A stretch of DNA of 64,000 nucleotides, taken from assembly GCA_026399015.1 (NCBI GenBank), contig JAPLRS010000016.1, forward strand, positions 1 to 64,000, in the 5' to 3' direction. Shown here one piece after another: positions 1 to 8,475 of the stretch; the first letter of the stretch is position 1; each line of letters starts with the position of its first letter. The position numbers and the translations under genes were made by a program. The notes beneath the pieces were generated by a model. That model searched no databases. It saw only the letters and a list, made by a program, of their open reading frames with translations, and was not told the origin of the DNA. Source of the stretch: Methylococcales bacterium. GTDB lineage: Bacteria > Pseudomonadota > Gammaproteobacteria > Methylococcales > Methylomonadaceae.

Positions 1-775
1 ATATAAAGTCTCTTGATGTTGAGTAATACGTTTTCCAGACAAGGCAGGCACTCCACACAGTGAAATCCTCCTTGTCTTACATATCGTTCAACCGGTCAAG
101 ATAATTGACGTCGACCGGACAAGTTAATTGTCGCCGAACAAATAATCAAAACCATATCTTAATATATCAAAAATTATAGTTTTATCGCTATTGTTACAGT
201 GCACGTAATTACCTTCTGTGTTTACTTCTTAACCATAAAACTCTATTAAAAGACACATTGAAGACGTTCCTCACTATTGGATTATCATAAACTTTACAGT
301 TGCCTGCTATTCATATGTCTATAACCACGAATCCTGCACCGTGTATATTGATTTAAATACCTCAAGACCCATCTTAATACGTGTTAGATACAGATTTCTT
401 CTTTCCGTATCAGAATTGTTACACTCATTATTCCTTCGCCAATGTTACTTTTAAGCATGATTTATTATATATCTATGAAAATCAGATAGTTATTTATATT
501 GGCTTAGCATTTGCTAATTGCTATATAACTAATATTGCAGTTTATCCAGATCATACTTAATTCTACTTAAGAAGTTTTTAGATAAAGTGAAGGGTTAAGC
601 ATCTCATACATTTTTAAATTGCACTATTAGTTGCTGTACAAGACATCTGCATGACTCATTAAATATGCCAAAAACCTATTTTTATGCAGTACCACCCAAT
701 GTCACGCTTGGATCAGGTTTATTTCAGTCTAATCACCGTGTGATGATAATTACCTTACGTTGAAAGGAAATTGTG
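1..775. other. Gene-free AT-rich stretch
   Basis: I see no credible coding region on either strand before the first gene. The stretch is AT-rich with many stops in all frames. The only structure I can point to is a set of degenerate ~20-bp repeats at 92-150 (listed separately). It presumably also holds the promoter of the downstream copper/haem gene cluster, but I could not pick a convincing -35/-10 pair. Confidence 0.6.
92..150. repeat. Three degenerate ~20-bp direct repeats
   Basis: Units begin at 92, 115 and 134. The first two share the pattern CCGGwCAAGwTAATTGwCG with only a few differences and a 23-bp period. The third keeps CCGAACAAATAAT before diverging. Each unit has a TAATTG core with partial dyad symmetry. 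Such arrays are binding sites either for a regulator or for a Tn7/Tn5053-type transposase at an element end. No transposase gene is visible, so the role is open. Confidence 0.5.
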
Positions 776-3100
776 ATGATATCTAAATCAAAAAACAGTA
801 AGAGAGCTTGGCAGTTGCCGGCAGTCTTTACACTAGCACTTAGTCCGCTCCTTGTTATGGGAGCACAACCTCAAACCACTCCGGCACAATTTGATATGAC
901 CGGCATTATAGAGAACTTTACACTAGATGCAGGATGTCCTGCCCCCCATTCGGCTTTGAATGACAAGAATAATTACTTAGCTGACTTGGGATCCTCCGGC
1001 GCTCCAGCTTTAGCATGTACTGCAACTGTGGTTATCAATGGTCAAGCTGTTAAATTGCCAGCCAACACAGTTATTACTTTACCGGCGTCTTTTTTAACGC
1101 CTTATGAGATGTTTGCATTTAATCCACTCTGTACAGGTGGAATTCTGTGTACGGAAACTGGCTTAGCCGTCCAGGATACCAATCGCTTGCCATTAAACAG
1201 TCAACCTGCAACGTATGAAGCCATGATCCAAGGTAATATTGTTTATGATGCAGATGGAACGGCTAATTACATCGCAGGATTAATTAAAGTATCTCAAGAA
1301 GATTTTAATTCTGGAGATGGTTATATTAATGCTATCGACTATGCCACAGGTACTTTATATGTGGGTGGAGATATTGGGATTGGCTTTGCAAAACCAGATG
1401 GAACATCCAACGGCACGCGTATTAAGCTAAATGATCCTGTAGGTCGTTTTGGCCGTGTTACTGGTCCACAAGGTGTTAATGGTGGCGATACTCAAGATAT
1501 TCGATTTGCAGTGGATGATGGCAACCCAACTATTTCTGCAGAAACAGGTTATCCATTGTGTATTCCCCGTACTGACCCAGCGGTTAGTATTGACGCACTC
1601 TGCCCAGAAACTAACCGTCCGGTAGGTGGTTTGCCCGTCAATGGTGTAACGATGCACACGGGCCCATTTTATATGCCACCTGCTGTTGGAAGGCCAGATC
1701 CAAATTTAATTGCTAAACCCGTTGGTTTTCCAGCTATGAATATCTTGGGTGATCCTAGCAAACAAGCTCCTCTTGAGGTTGGGGATTTTATTCATTTTAA
1801 AGGTACACAGGCGATAGATGCTGGGGGTAAGTATGTTTCTGCACATACTATTTCTGCTAATCTAGGAATTTATACTACTCCTGGCGCGGATCCAGCGTAT
1901 ATGGTTCAAGAGGTGAATATTGTCGGTGTGGCCTCATCTGCAGGATTTGGCGGTCCACAAGAAGGCAGGGAACTGTTTAAAATAGTTGGTTTTACCACCG
2001 ATGTGGCAAGAATGGTTGACACGGGTAAAGTGATTACCGATCCTTGTGACGGTACTGAGGCTTTTGTCAATATTACCTCCCAATGGCCTAATGGTTCTAG
2101 CTTAGATCAAACAGGTAATGCACTGGCCAACGTTCCACTGGGGCGATTCCGCAGTCAATTCCTGAAAGGCATTAACTTGGGCGTATCAATGATTCCAGCT
2201 ACAAAGGAAATCAGAACCCAAATTCGTGGATCGAATCCTGGTCTACTGTTAACCGCTGCTAATGGTATAACTTATGGTCAATATCAGGCACCAGTAGGTG
2301 AATATATTTTCCCAGAAAACCTAGGTTTTGGTACGCTTCCGATTGTGCCCAACAATTTTGAGAATTTGCAATTCTTGTCTTTGGGCCATGGCCCTTGGGA
2401 TCTTTATGATCCATACGGCATAATTTTTGGTAATGTTAATCCTAGTCCCCTTCAAGGTCAGTTAGCACCTTGGCCAGGCGCGCCTATACCAGCAACTGTA
2501 AGTTGTGCAGCAGGTGGAGCTGCGCCACCTGTAATACAAGTTGCTAATGTTACTGCCGGAATAAATTCGCCAGTTAGCTTGAATGCAACCACTACTTTCA
2601 GTCCAGGTGGAACAGTTATTGGAACCTTTAGCTTTGAACAGCTATCTGGTCCCAATGTTATGCCAGTAGCAGGTGCCGCCTTATCTTCATCTACTCTAAC
2701 CTTTACGGCTCCAAATACAGCACAGACACTTACCTTTAATTTAACGGTTTGCGATGTGCTGGCTAATTGTTCTGTCAAATTAGTCACAGTGACCGTAACC
2801 GCAGCCACCGATAGCCTTACTATACCTGTTGCGCCTACCTATAAGGTAAAGGATGGATCTTGGACGCTTACTGTTAACGGAACGAATAATACTGCCAAAG
2901 TTACAGCGCATGTTTTTAATCAAGCAAACGTTGAGGTCTTAACCTTAACAACCCCACCATTAATACAAACACCAGGACAAGCCGTCTGGACCTTTAATAC
3001 TAGATCAACAATCATTTCTCCAGCACCCGCAAGCCTTACCATGCGAGTCACCTCTGACAAAGGTGGATCGGTCGGGCCTATCGCTGTAGTACTGAAATGA
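776..3100 (+). CDS. Large secreted protein of unknown family (paralogue 1)
   Basis: I do not recognise this family. The product is about 774 residues with an N-terminal signal peptide: a basic start, then a hydrophobic stretch ending near VMG-AQ. ATG 776 is preferred over the in-frame GTG at 773 because AGGA at 765-768 is 7 bases from the ATG but only 4 from the GTG. It is a paralogue of the product of 11227-13521. Both contain an IQGNIV motif, an IAGL segment, a GRFG segment and a CIPR...LCP..NRP block with conserved cysteines. Residues about 580-680 look like a PKD/Ig-like beta-sandwich. It opens a same-strand run of eight genes for exported copper and haem proteins, so a periplasmic or surface role beside the multicopper oxidases is likely, perhaps as a scaffold or substrate-binding partner. 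That role is inference. Confidence 0.85.
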   Translation: MISKSKNSKRAWQLPAVFTLALSPLLVMGAQPQTTPAQFDMTGIIENFTLDAGCPAPHSALNDKNNYLADLGSSGAPALACTATVVINGQAVKLPANTVITLPASFLTPYEMFAFNPLCTGGILCTETGLAVQDTNRLPLNSQPATYEAMIQGNIVYDADGTANYIAGLIKVSQEDFNSGDGYINAIDYATGTLYVGGDIGIGFAKPDGTSNGTRIKLNDPVGRFGRVTGPQGVNGGDTQDIRFAVDDGNPTISAETGYPLCIPRTDPAVSIDALCPETNRPVGGLPVNGVTMHTGPFYMPPAVGRPDPNLIAKPVGFPAMNILGDPSKQAPLEVGDFIHFKGTQAIDAGGKYVSAHTISANLGIYTTPGADPAYMVQEVNIVGVASSAGFGGPQEGRELFKIVGFTTDVARMVDTGKVITDPCDGTEAFVNITSQWPNGSSLDQTGNALANVPLGRFRSQFLKGINLGVSMIPATKEIRTQIRGSNPGLLLTAANGITYGQYQAPVGEYIFPENLGFGTLPIVPNNFENLQFLSLGHGPWDLYDPYGIIFGNVNPSPLQGQLAPWPGAPIPATVSCAAGGAAPPVIQVANVTAGINSPVSLNATTTFSPGGTVIGTFSFEQLSGPNVMPVAGAALSSSTLTFTAPNTAQTLTFNLTVCDVLANCSVKLVTVTVTAATDSLTIPVAPTYKVKDGSWTLTVNGTNNTAKVTAHVFNQANVEVLTLTTPPLIQTPGQAVWTFNTRSTIISPAPASLTMRVTSDKGGSVGPIAVVLK

Positions 3101-3151
3101 TCCTTTAGCTTAATAAGCAAGTGAATAAAGAAAGTACTTAGAAATAAAAAC

Positions 3152-3197
3152 AACCCCAGAAATACTTAATCATAAGTCACTTTTTGGGGTTGGTTTT
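3152..3197 (+). terminator. Hairpin after first gene of the cluster
   Basis: An 11-bp stem with one mismatch (AACCCCAGAAA at 3152-3162 with TTTTTGGGGTT at 3181-3191) encloses an 18-base loop and is followed by GGTTTT. It is a weak intrinsic terminator or an attenuating/processing hairpin between the first two genes. Confidence 0.45.
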
Positions 3198-3269
3198 ACA
3201 TCAGTCTGAAAACATGCATCACAACTGCAATTATCTGATGCTTATACAATAAAAACAAGGGGTTCCATC

Positions 3270-4451
3270 ATGTCAAAACAAACTATTAATATGCAGAAAC
3301 CATTAAATTTGATCTCAAAAGCACCAATAACTAAAGCAAAGTTGTTTGGCACAACTGTTACATCAATGTTACTCACTTTTATTTCGATGCCTACGATTGC
3401 AGCCATCCCGGCCTATACATTGAGAGAGATACCGTTCCCCGAAATCGCTGTTCCATCAGGGGCGACAGCTCGTCCAGTCTGTCTAGGTATAAATGAGACT
3501 GGACAAGTAGCTTGCAACCTGGAAATAATCCAAACACTAGCTCGGTCTCCGATTGACCGTTTGGCACCTAACCCTGACATATTAGCGAGTTATGCTTATG
3601 TATGGGACATTAAAACTAACGCTATAACGCTATTAAGCTCCCGTTCACCCAATACATTTGATCGTGTCTATACCATCTCTGATACATTTGTTGGAGGATC
3701 AATTGCTAGTGTCGGCAAGCCGTCACAAGGTGTTACTTGGTCGCTGTTTGCATTAGATACGCCCCCTAAGCCTTCAATCAAGGGACCCGGGGTAATATCA
3801 GATATTAATAACAATGGTGATTATGTTTTTAATAGTCAGTTATATAGTAGCGACATACCCGTGAACTTTCCTGGTAAAAACAACAAAGTTCAAGCGATAA
3901 ATAATCCATCTGATACTTCTGCATTAAAAGCAGCGGGTAGGCAAAATTTATTATCACCAATAAAAACATCAGGTCTGGGGCTTTTATATTCTGACGCTCC
4001 CACAAAGCCACTTTATGCTTTAACCAGTAATCTCAGTAGTTATTCCATTAGCGATTTAAGCGATGATGGCAAACGCTTGGTTATTAATGGCGCACCTAAC
4101 ACTTTGAGCGCTGCTATTGCCTTAAATTGTATTGCACCACAAAACTGCCAAATTCAACTTGCAACAGTTAATTTTTCAGGGAGAGCTCGGCCTTATATTC
4201 GTCTAAATTCTGTGAACAATAATGGGAAAGTAATAGGTACAGATGGTGGAATTGCAATTTTGATAAATCCACCCTTAACACCTAAATCAAATAGCAATCG
4301 AGTAGATCTTAATAGTCAAATTCCATCAACTAGTTTTAGTGATTTCGGCTGGTTTTTAAATGAAGCTATCGGCATTAATAATGATGGAAATATCGTAGGG
4401 GTTGGTCTCAAAGGCGGAAAGAACGTAGCTTTTTTGTTAAGTCCAATTTAA
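3270..4451 (+). CDS. Secreted HAF-like repeat protein
   Basis: The product has 393 residues. The N-terminus is a long basic region followed by a hydrophobic segment ending in a signal-like site near TIAAIPA (about residue 46). The body contains recurrent motifs of the type (I/V)N(N/D)xGxVxG, for example GINETGQV, DINNNGDYV, VNNNGKVIG and GINNDGNIVG. This is the pattern of HAF-type extracellular repeats, which form propeller-like secreted domains. AAGGGG at 3257-3262 supports the start. It lies between paralogue 1 and the long multicopper oxidase on the same strand, so I infer an exported accessory protein of the same cluster. No catalytic residue is recognisable. Confidence 0.75.
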   Translation: MSKQTINMQKPLNLISKAPITKAKLFGTTVTSMLLTFISMPTIAAIPAYTLREIPFPEIAVPSGATARPVCLGINETGQVACNLEIIQTLARSPIDRLAPNPDILASYAYVWDIKTNAITLLSSRSPNTFDRVYTISDTFVGGSIASVGKPSQGVTWSLFALDTPPKPSIKGPGVISDINNNGDYVFNSQLYSSDIPVNFPGKNNKVQAINNPSDTSALKAAGRQNLLSPIKTSGLGLLYSDAPTKPLYALTSNLSSYSISDLSDDGKRLVINGAPNTLSAAIALNCIAPQNCQIQLATVNFSGRARPYIRLNSVNNNGKVIGTDGGIAILINPPLTPKSNSNRVDLNSQIPSTSFSDFGWFLNEAIGINNDGNIVGVGLKGGKNVAFLLSPI

Positions 4452-4583
4452 TGATTAACCAATATTAACTAGATTGTAGTTAGGGAGGTATCAATGCAGA
4501 TAAACAAAGGTCCCTCCCTGTCAATGCCAAGTGAATCAAATCTAGAAATGGTGTTAATACATACCTAATGTGAGGAACGAATC

Positions 4584-7358
4584 ATGAAAAAAATAATAAT
4601 TGCTTATAAACAAATCAGAATCGTGATCAGCCAAGTACAAAAAAATAAATTTAAGCTAGTTCCAAAAATTTTGGAATCTGTAATTGTTGCCTCAACTATT
4701 TCTGCCAGCAAAACTAACTCAACTTTAGCTGTAGGTATAGCACTTGTAACAAGTAGTTTATTTGTTGTAACACAGGCAGAGGCAGGTTTTAATATTCCTA
4801 CTGCGACGGTAAACAAAATTACCGGTTTATTTACTCCAGTACCGAGTCCGTTGTGTATCGCTGGTTCTTGTGCAACTGAATTTACCGCTAAGATCCTGTT
4901 ATTCGATGAGTTCGGAACTAAAAATCTATCATCAACCAACTCGACTGTAACATTACCACCCGTATTAGGTGATTGTAGCAGTATGCCCGATGGCGCTGCA
5001 CTCGATACGTTTCTCAAAGAGGATCTAAACTCAACACCTAGTCGCCTTGCAAATATTAGTGCAGCAAATGCTTGGGAAGTAAAAATTAAAGACTGTGTGC
5101 CTGGGGTAACATCTACGGTTGCTGAAGGGCGACCCTCTGGTGAAGAGTTTGCACATCAACGTTGGGATGAATTTCCTGCTCAAAAATACTTTCAAAGTGC
5201 TCAGACCGGTGCTAGAGATAATGGCGGTTTGCGTGATAACAGACAGATGCATGGTTATAAGACCGGCGAGTTTGCTAAAGGTGGTTTGTATTACATTGAT
5301 GTGGATGGAGATGGAAATCCTGGTACCCAAGGTTTAAAAATTAGGCTACATCCGGCTTTACCTGTCCAAGATAAAAATTCAGTTTGGACTTTTGATGGTA
5401 CTTTACCGCCTAAATTACTGATGGCTAAATATGGGGAAGCACTTATCTTTAGACATTGGAATGCTCTGCCTATTGATGTGTCAGCTAACAATGGTTTTGG
5501 TCGACATACTATCAGTACCCATGAGCATAATGGCCATAACGGTGCCGAGAGTGATGGTTTTATGCATGCCTATTCGTATCCGGGGCAATTTTATGACTAT
5601 CATTGGCCGATGGTACTAGCCGGTCATGACAGTATAAATGTGGGGGCTTTAAGTGTTAAAACTGGGGCGCCCGATGGAAATGGTGGTATTACACAGGTGC
5701 CTGGTGATTGGCATGAAACCATGAGTACGCATTGGTTTCATGATCATATGATGGATTACACGGCACAAAATGTCTATAAAGGTAATGCTGCGATGATGAA
5801 TTATTACAGTGCTATAGACAGAGGTAGAGAGCCTGCAAACCTTGCTGAAGCTTCGGGTAGTTCTGATAAGCCAGGTTACGGCTGCAATTATGCTGACAAT
5901 AATCCGATTTCTAATCCAAGTTCATTTAACGTAAATCTCTGTTTACCCAGTGGTTCTGGTTTAGATTGGGGCAACCGTGATTATGATGTTAATTTGGTGT
6001 TAGCTGATAAAGCTTGGGACACATCGGGCCAACTTAAATTTAATATCTTTAACTTGGATGGATTTTTGGGTGACCGCATGACCGTTAATTGGGAATATAA
6101 ACCCTATATGGATGTTCGGGCTCGTCGATATCGTTTCCGTCTGTTAAATGGGGCTGTATCTCGTAATTTTAAGGTTGCAGTTGTGCAAGCATTGACTGAT
6201 TCAAAAGGCACAATTACCTCCTATAAATCAATACCATTTTACATGATTGCTAACGACGGAAATTTGATGCAACATGCTATTCCTTTCCCAATTAAGACAC
6301 AACCCATTGATCCAGTAACAAAAAAACCGGATCCAACGTGGATATTGTCAGAGGGTTTGCCAGAACAAGGCATAGCTGAACGCTATGACATTATTGTTGA
6401 TTTTGCCCAAGTACCCGTAGGTGGCAAAGTGTATTTGGTTAACTTGTTGGAGCATCAAAATGGAACGGGTCCATCTAGTATTCGTAAACTTGTTGACGTA
6501 ATCGGTGTTCCTGCCATTAAAGGCGTTGCTGCTACTAAAACTTCGCCTGCTATCGCTGCGGTTCCTGCTGTCACGGTGGACGGACTGACAACTAATGCAA
6601 CTTATGTTGCTGATGGGATTAGTGGCGATCCTGTGGTTGGGAAGTTTTTGGAGTTCAGGGTGCAAACATACTCAGGTACTGATCTAAGCATGAACCCTGT
6701 TGATTATATGGAAACGGTTACAGTTGCCGGTAAGCAAGTCCCCGGTAGGCAAATGATTCCAGTCAATAAACCGACCCCTGCGGAATTAAAAGCTGCCGTG
6801 CAAAGAACCTTTGCATTTGGCCAATCCAATGGCACAGATACAACCCCATGGACGGTTAAAACCGATGATATATCAGGTGGCGGTTTAGCAGCTGATGAAC
6901 ATCGAGTTTCAGCAGCACCTGAGCTTCCAATCTTGCCGAATGACTTGGGTAAAGTTGAAATTTGGCATATTCAGGGGGCAGGTGGATGGACTCATCCAGT
7001 ACATGTTCACTTTGAAGAAGGACAAATTTTGAAACGTGGCGGTGTCGCTCCACCTATCTGGGAAAAATATGCGCGTAAAGATGTCTATCGCGTAGGTCCA
7101 ATGTTAGATAGTACAACCAGTATTGATATGGCCATTCGCTTTAGAGAATTTGCTGGAACCTATATGGAGCATTGTCACAATACTCAGCATGAAGATCATT
7201 CTATGTTAGTTCGTTGGGATATTGAACGCCCCGGTCAAACATTGCGTATGCCTGTTCCTATGCCTGATTGGAATGGCACGACATATGATCAGTCTATCAG
7301 TTTACCAACCGTTAAGTTTGGAGATTTGTCTGCCAAGAAAAGTTTCAAATTCCCATAA
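4584..7358 (+). CDS. Multicopper oxidase, long form
   Basis: This is a 924-residue multicopper oxidase of the CotA/bilirubin-oxidase-like type. All four copper-binding motifs are present: HEH at 313-315, HWFHDH at 383-388, HPVHVH at 804-809 and HCHxxxHxxxxM at 863-874. The type 1 site therefore has a methionine axial ligand (M874). The N-terminus is a long basic leader followed by a hydrophobic stretch ending in AEA-GF (about residue 68), an extended Sec-type signal. It is much longer than the usual ~500 residues, with added N-terminal sequence and inserts between the copper motifs. GAGGA 8 bases upstream supports the ATG. The enzyme should couple one-electron substrate oxidation to oxygen reduction in the periplasm or at the surface. 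The substrate (Mn(II), Fe(II), Cu(I) or organics) cannot be told from sequence. Confidence 0.93.
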   Translation: MKKIIIAYKQIRIVISQVQKNKFKLVPKILESVIVASTISASKTNSTLAVGIALVTSSLFVVTQAEAGFNIPTATVNKITGLFTPVPSPLCIAGSCATEFTAKILLFDEFGTKNLSSTNSTVTLPPVLGDCSSMPDGAALDTFLKEDLNSTPSRLANISAANAWEVKIKDCVPGVTSTVAEGRPSGEEFAHQRWDEFPAQKYFQSAQTGARDNGGLRDNRQMHGYKTGEFAKGGLYYIDVDGDGNPGTQGLKIRLHPALPVQDKNSVWTFDGTLPPKLLMAKYGEALIFRHWNALPIDVSANNGFGRHTISTHEHNGHNGAESDGFMHAYSYPGQFYDYHWPMVLAGHDSINVGALSVKTGAPDGNGGITQVPGDWHETMSTHWFHDHMMDYTAQNVYKGNAAMMNYYSAIDRGREPANLAEASGSSDKPGYGCNYADNNPISNPSSFNVNLCLPSGSGLDWGNRDYDVNLVLADKAWDTSGQLKFNIFNLDGFLGDRMTVNWEYKPYMDVRARRYRFRLLNGAVSRNFKVAVVQALTDSKGTITSYKSIPFYMIANDGNLMQHAIPFPIKTQPIDPVTKKPDPTWILSEGLPEQGIAERYDIIVDFAQVPVGGKVYLVNLLEHQNGTGPSSIRKLVDVIGVPAIKGVAATKTSPAIAAVPAVTVDGLTTNATYVADGISGDPVVGKFLEFRVQTYSGTDLSMNPVDYMETVTVAGKQVPGRQMIPVNKPTPAELKAAVQRTFAFGQSNGTDTTPWTVKTDDISGGGLAADEHRVSAAPELPILPNDLGKVEIWHIQGAGGWTHPVHVHFEEGQILKRGGVAPPIWEKYARKDVYRVGPMLDSTTSIDMAIRFREFAGTYMEHCHNTQHEDHSMLVRWDIERPGQTLRMPVPMPDWNGTTYDQSISLPTVKFGDLSAKKSFKFP

Positions 7359-7424
7359 ATAGCTATGTAGATTTGGAGTAATAGCTTTCGTTATTAACCC
7401 AATTATTGAAGAAATCTTATTGGG

Positions 7425-7461
7425 CAAGATCGTGCTAATAAATGAAATTAACACGATCTTG
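7425..7461 (+). other. Intercistronic perfect hairpin
   Basis: CAAGATCGTG (7425-7434) pairs perfectly with CACGATCTTG (7452-7461) around a 17-base loop, between the long multicopper oxidase and the SCO-cytochrome fusion. No U-tract follows. An mRNA-stabilising or partial-termination element is more likely than a full terminator. Confidence 0.5.
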
Positions 7462-7492
7462 TTAAGATTAAAATCTACTGGAGTATCGGAAC

Positions 7493-8419
7493 ATGAAACT
7501 ACATGATGTTTTTGCTAGATTTAAAATAACATTGATTATTAGCGTCATGTTTATTTTTAGCATTAATCCTATTTATGCCGCACCAGAGAACTCCCCATGG
7601 GGAAAAGATTATTTTCCAAATCTTGAATTAGTTAATCAAGAGGGTAAAAAAGTTCGGTTTTATGACGACCTGATTAAAAACAAGATTGTCGCGATTAATT
7701 TTATCTTCACTCACTGTGGCGATAGTTGTCCAGCTGAGACAGCTAATTTACGGCAAGTGCAAAAAATATTAGCCGATAGAATGGGAAAAGATATTTTCTT
7801 TTATTCAATTAGTATTGATCCAGAACAAGATACTCCAGAAGTACTTCAAGCCTATGCAAAAAGATTTAATGTTGGACCAGGTTGGAGTTTTCTGACCGGT
7901 AATCAAAATGACGTAACTATGTTACGTATGTTGTTGGGTTTATACAGAGAAGAAATTAAGTCTGTTAGTTTAGCTGAACATACTACTAGCTTTATGATTG
8001 GTAACGAAGCGACTGGGCAATGGGTTAAACGTTCTCCGTTTGATGAGCCTAAAGCTTTAGCTAGGCAATTGGGACGTGTTCTAAGTACATTCAATGCTTA
8101 TCATAATTCGGATTTACGAACTTATGATGAGGCCAAAAAAATTCCCGAAATGCGTAAAGGTGAAGAGAAGTTTCGTTTTCGCTGTGCTTCTTGTCACAGT
8201 TTGGGTAAAGAAGATGGAATTGGTCCAGGTTTGCAGGATGTAACAAAACTGCGTAATAAAGCTTGGTTATTTCGTTGGTTAAAAGCTCCTGATTTGGTTT
8301 TGGCTGAAAAAGATCCTATTGCTGTCGAGTTATACGAACGCTACAACAAAGTTTTAATGCCAAATTACAAGTTAGATGATGCTGAAGTGGAGAGTCTAAT
8401 TCAGTATATGGCTAACTGA
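7493..8419 (+). CDS. SCO/SenC protein fused to a c-type cytochrome domain
   Basis: The product has 308 residues: a signal peptide (about 1-30, ending IYA-AP), a thioredoxin-like SCO1/SenC domain (about 35-200) and a C-terminal cytochrome c domain (about 220-308). The SCO copper/redox motif is C75-GDS-C79-P, and the conserved distal histidine is probably that of AEHTTS. The haem motif is C231-AS-CH235, with a likely methionine ligand in VLMPNY. SCO proteins deliver copper to, or keep reduced the thiols of, copper oxidases. The fused haem suggests electron transfer to or from the copper site. It sits between two multicopper oxidase genes, which points to their maturation or electron supply rather than to cytochrome oxidase assembly; no cox genes are nearby. 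Confidence 0.9.
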   Translation: MKLHDVFARFKITLIISVMFIFSINPIYAAPENSPWGKDYFPNLELVNQEGKKVRFYDDLIKNKIVAINFIFTHCGDSCPAETANLRQVQKILADRMGKDIFFYSISIDPEQDTPEVLQAYAKRFNVGPGWSFLTGNQNDVTMLRMLLGLYREEIKSVSLAEHTTSFMIGNEATGQWVKRSPFDEPKALARQLGRVLSTFNAYHNSDLRTYDEAKKIPEMRKGEEKFRFRCASCHSLGKEDGIGPGLQDVTKLRNKAWLFRWLKAPDLVLAEKDPIAVELYERYNKVLMPNYKLDDAEVESLIQYMAN

Positions 8420-8475
8420 TGGGCGTTTATTTAAAGCATTAAAACAATCTAATTTATTGAACGTAGGTAATTATC

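Noticed and set aside
4490-4525. Terminator before the long multicopper oxidase
   Set aside because: AGGGAGG and CCTCCCT can pair, but the loop is long and no U-tract follows, so I did not list it.
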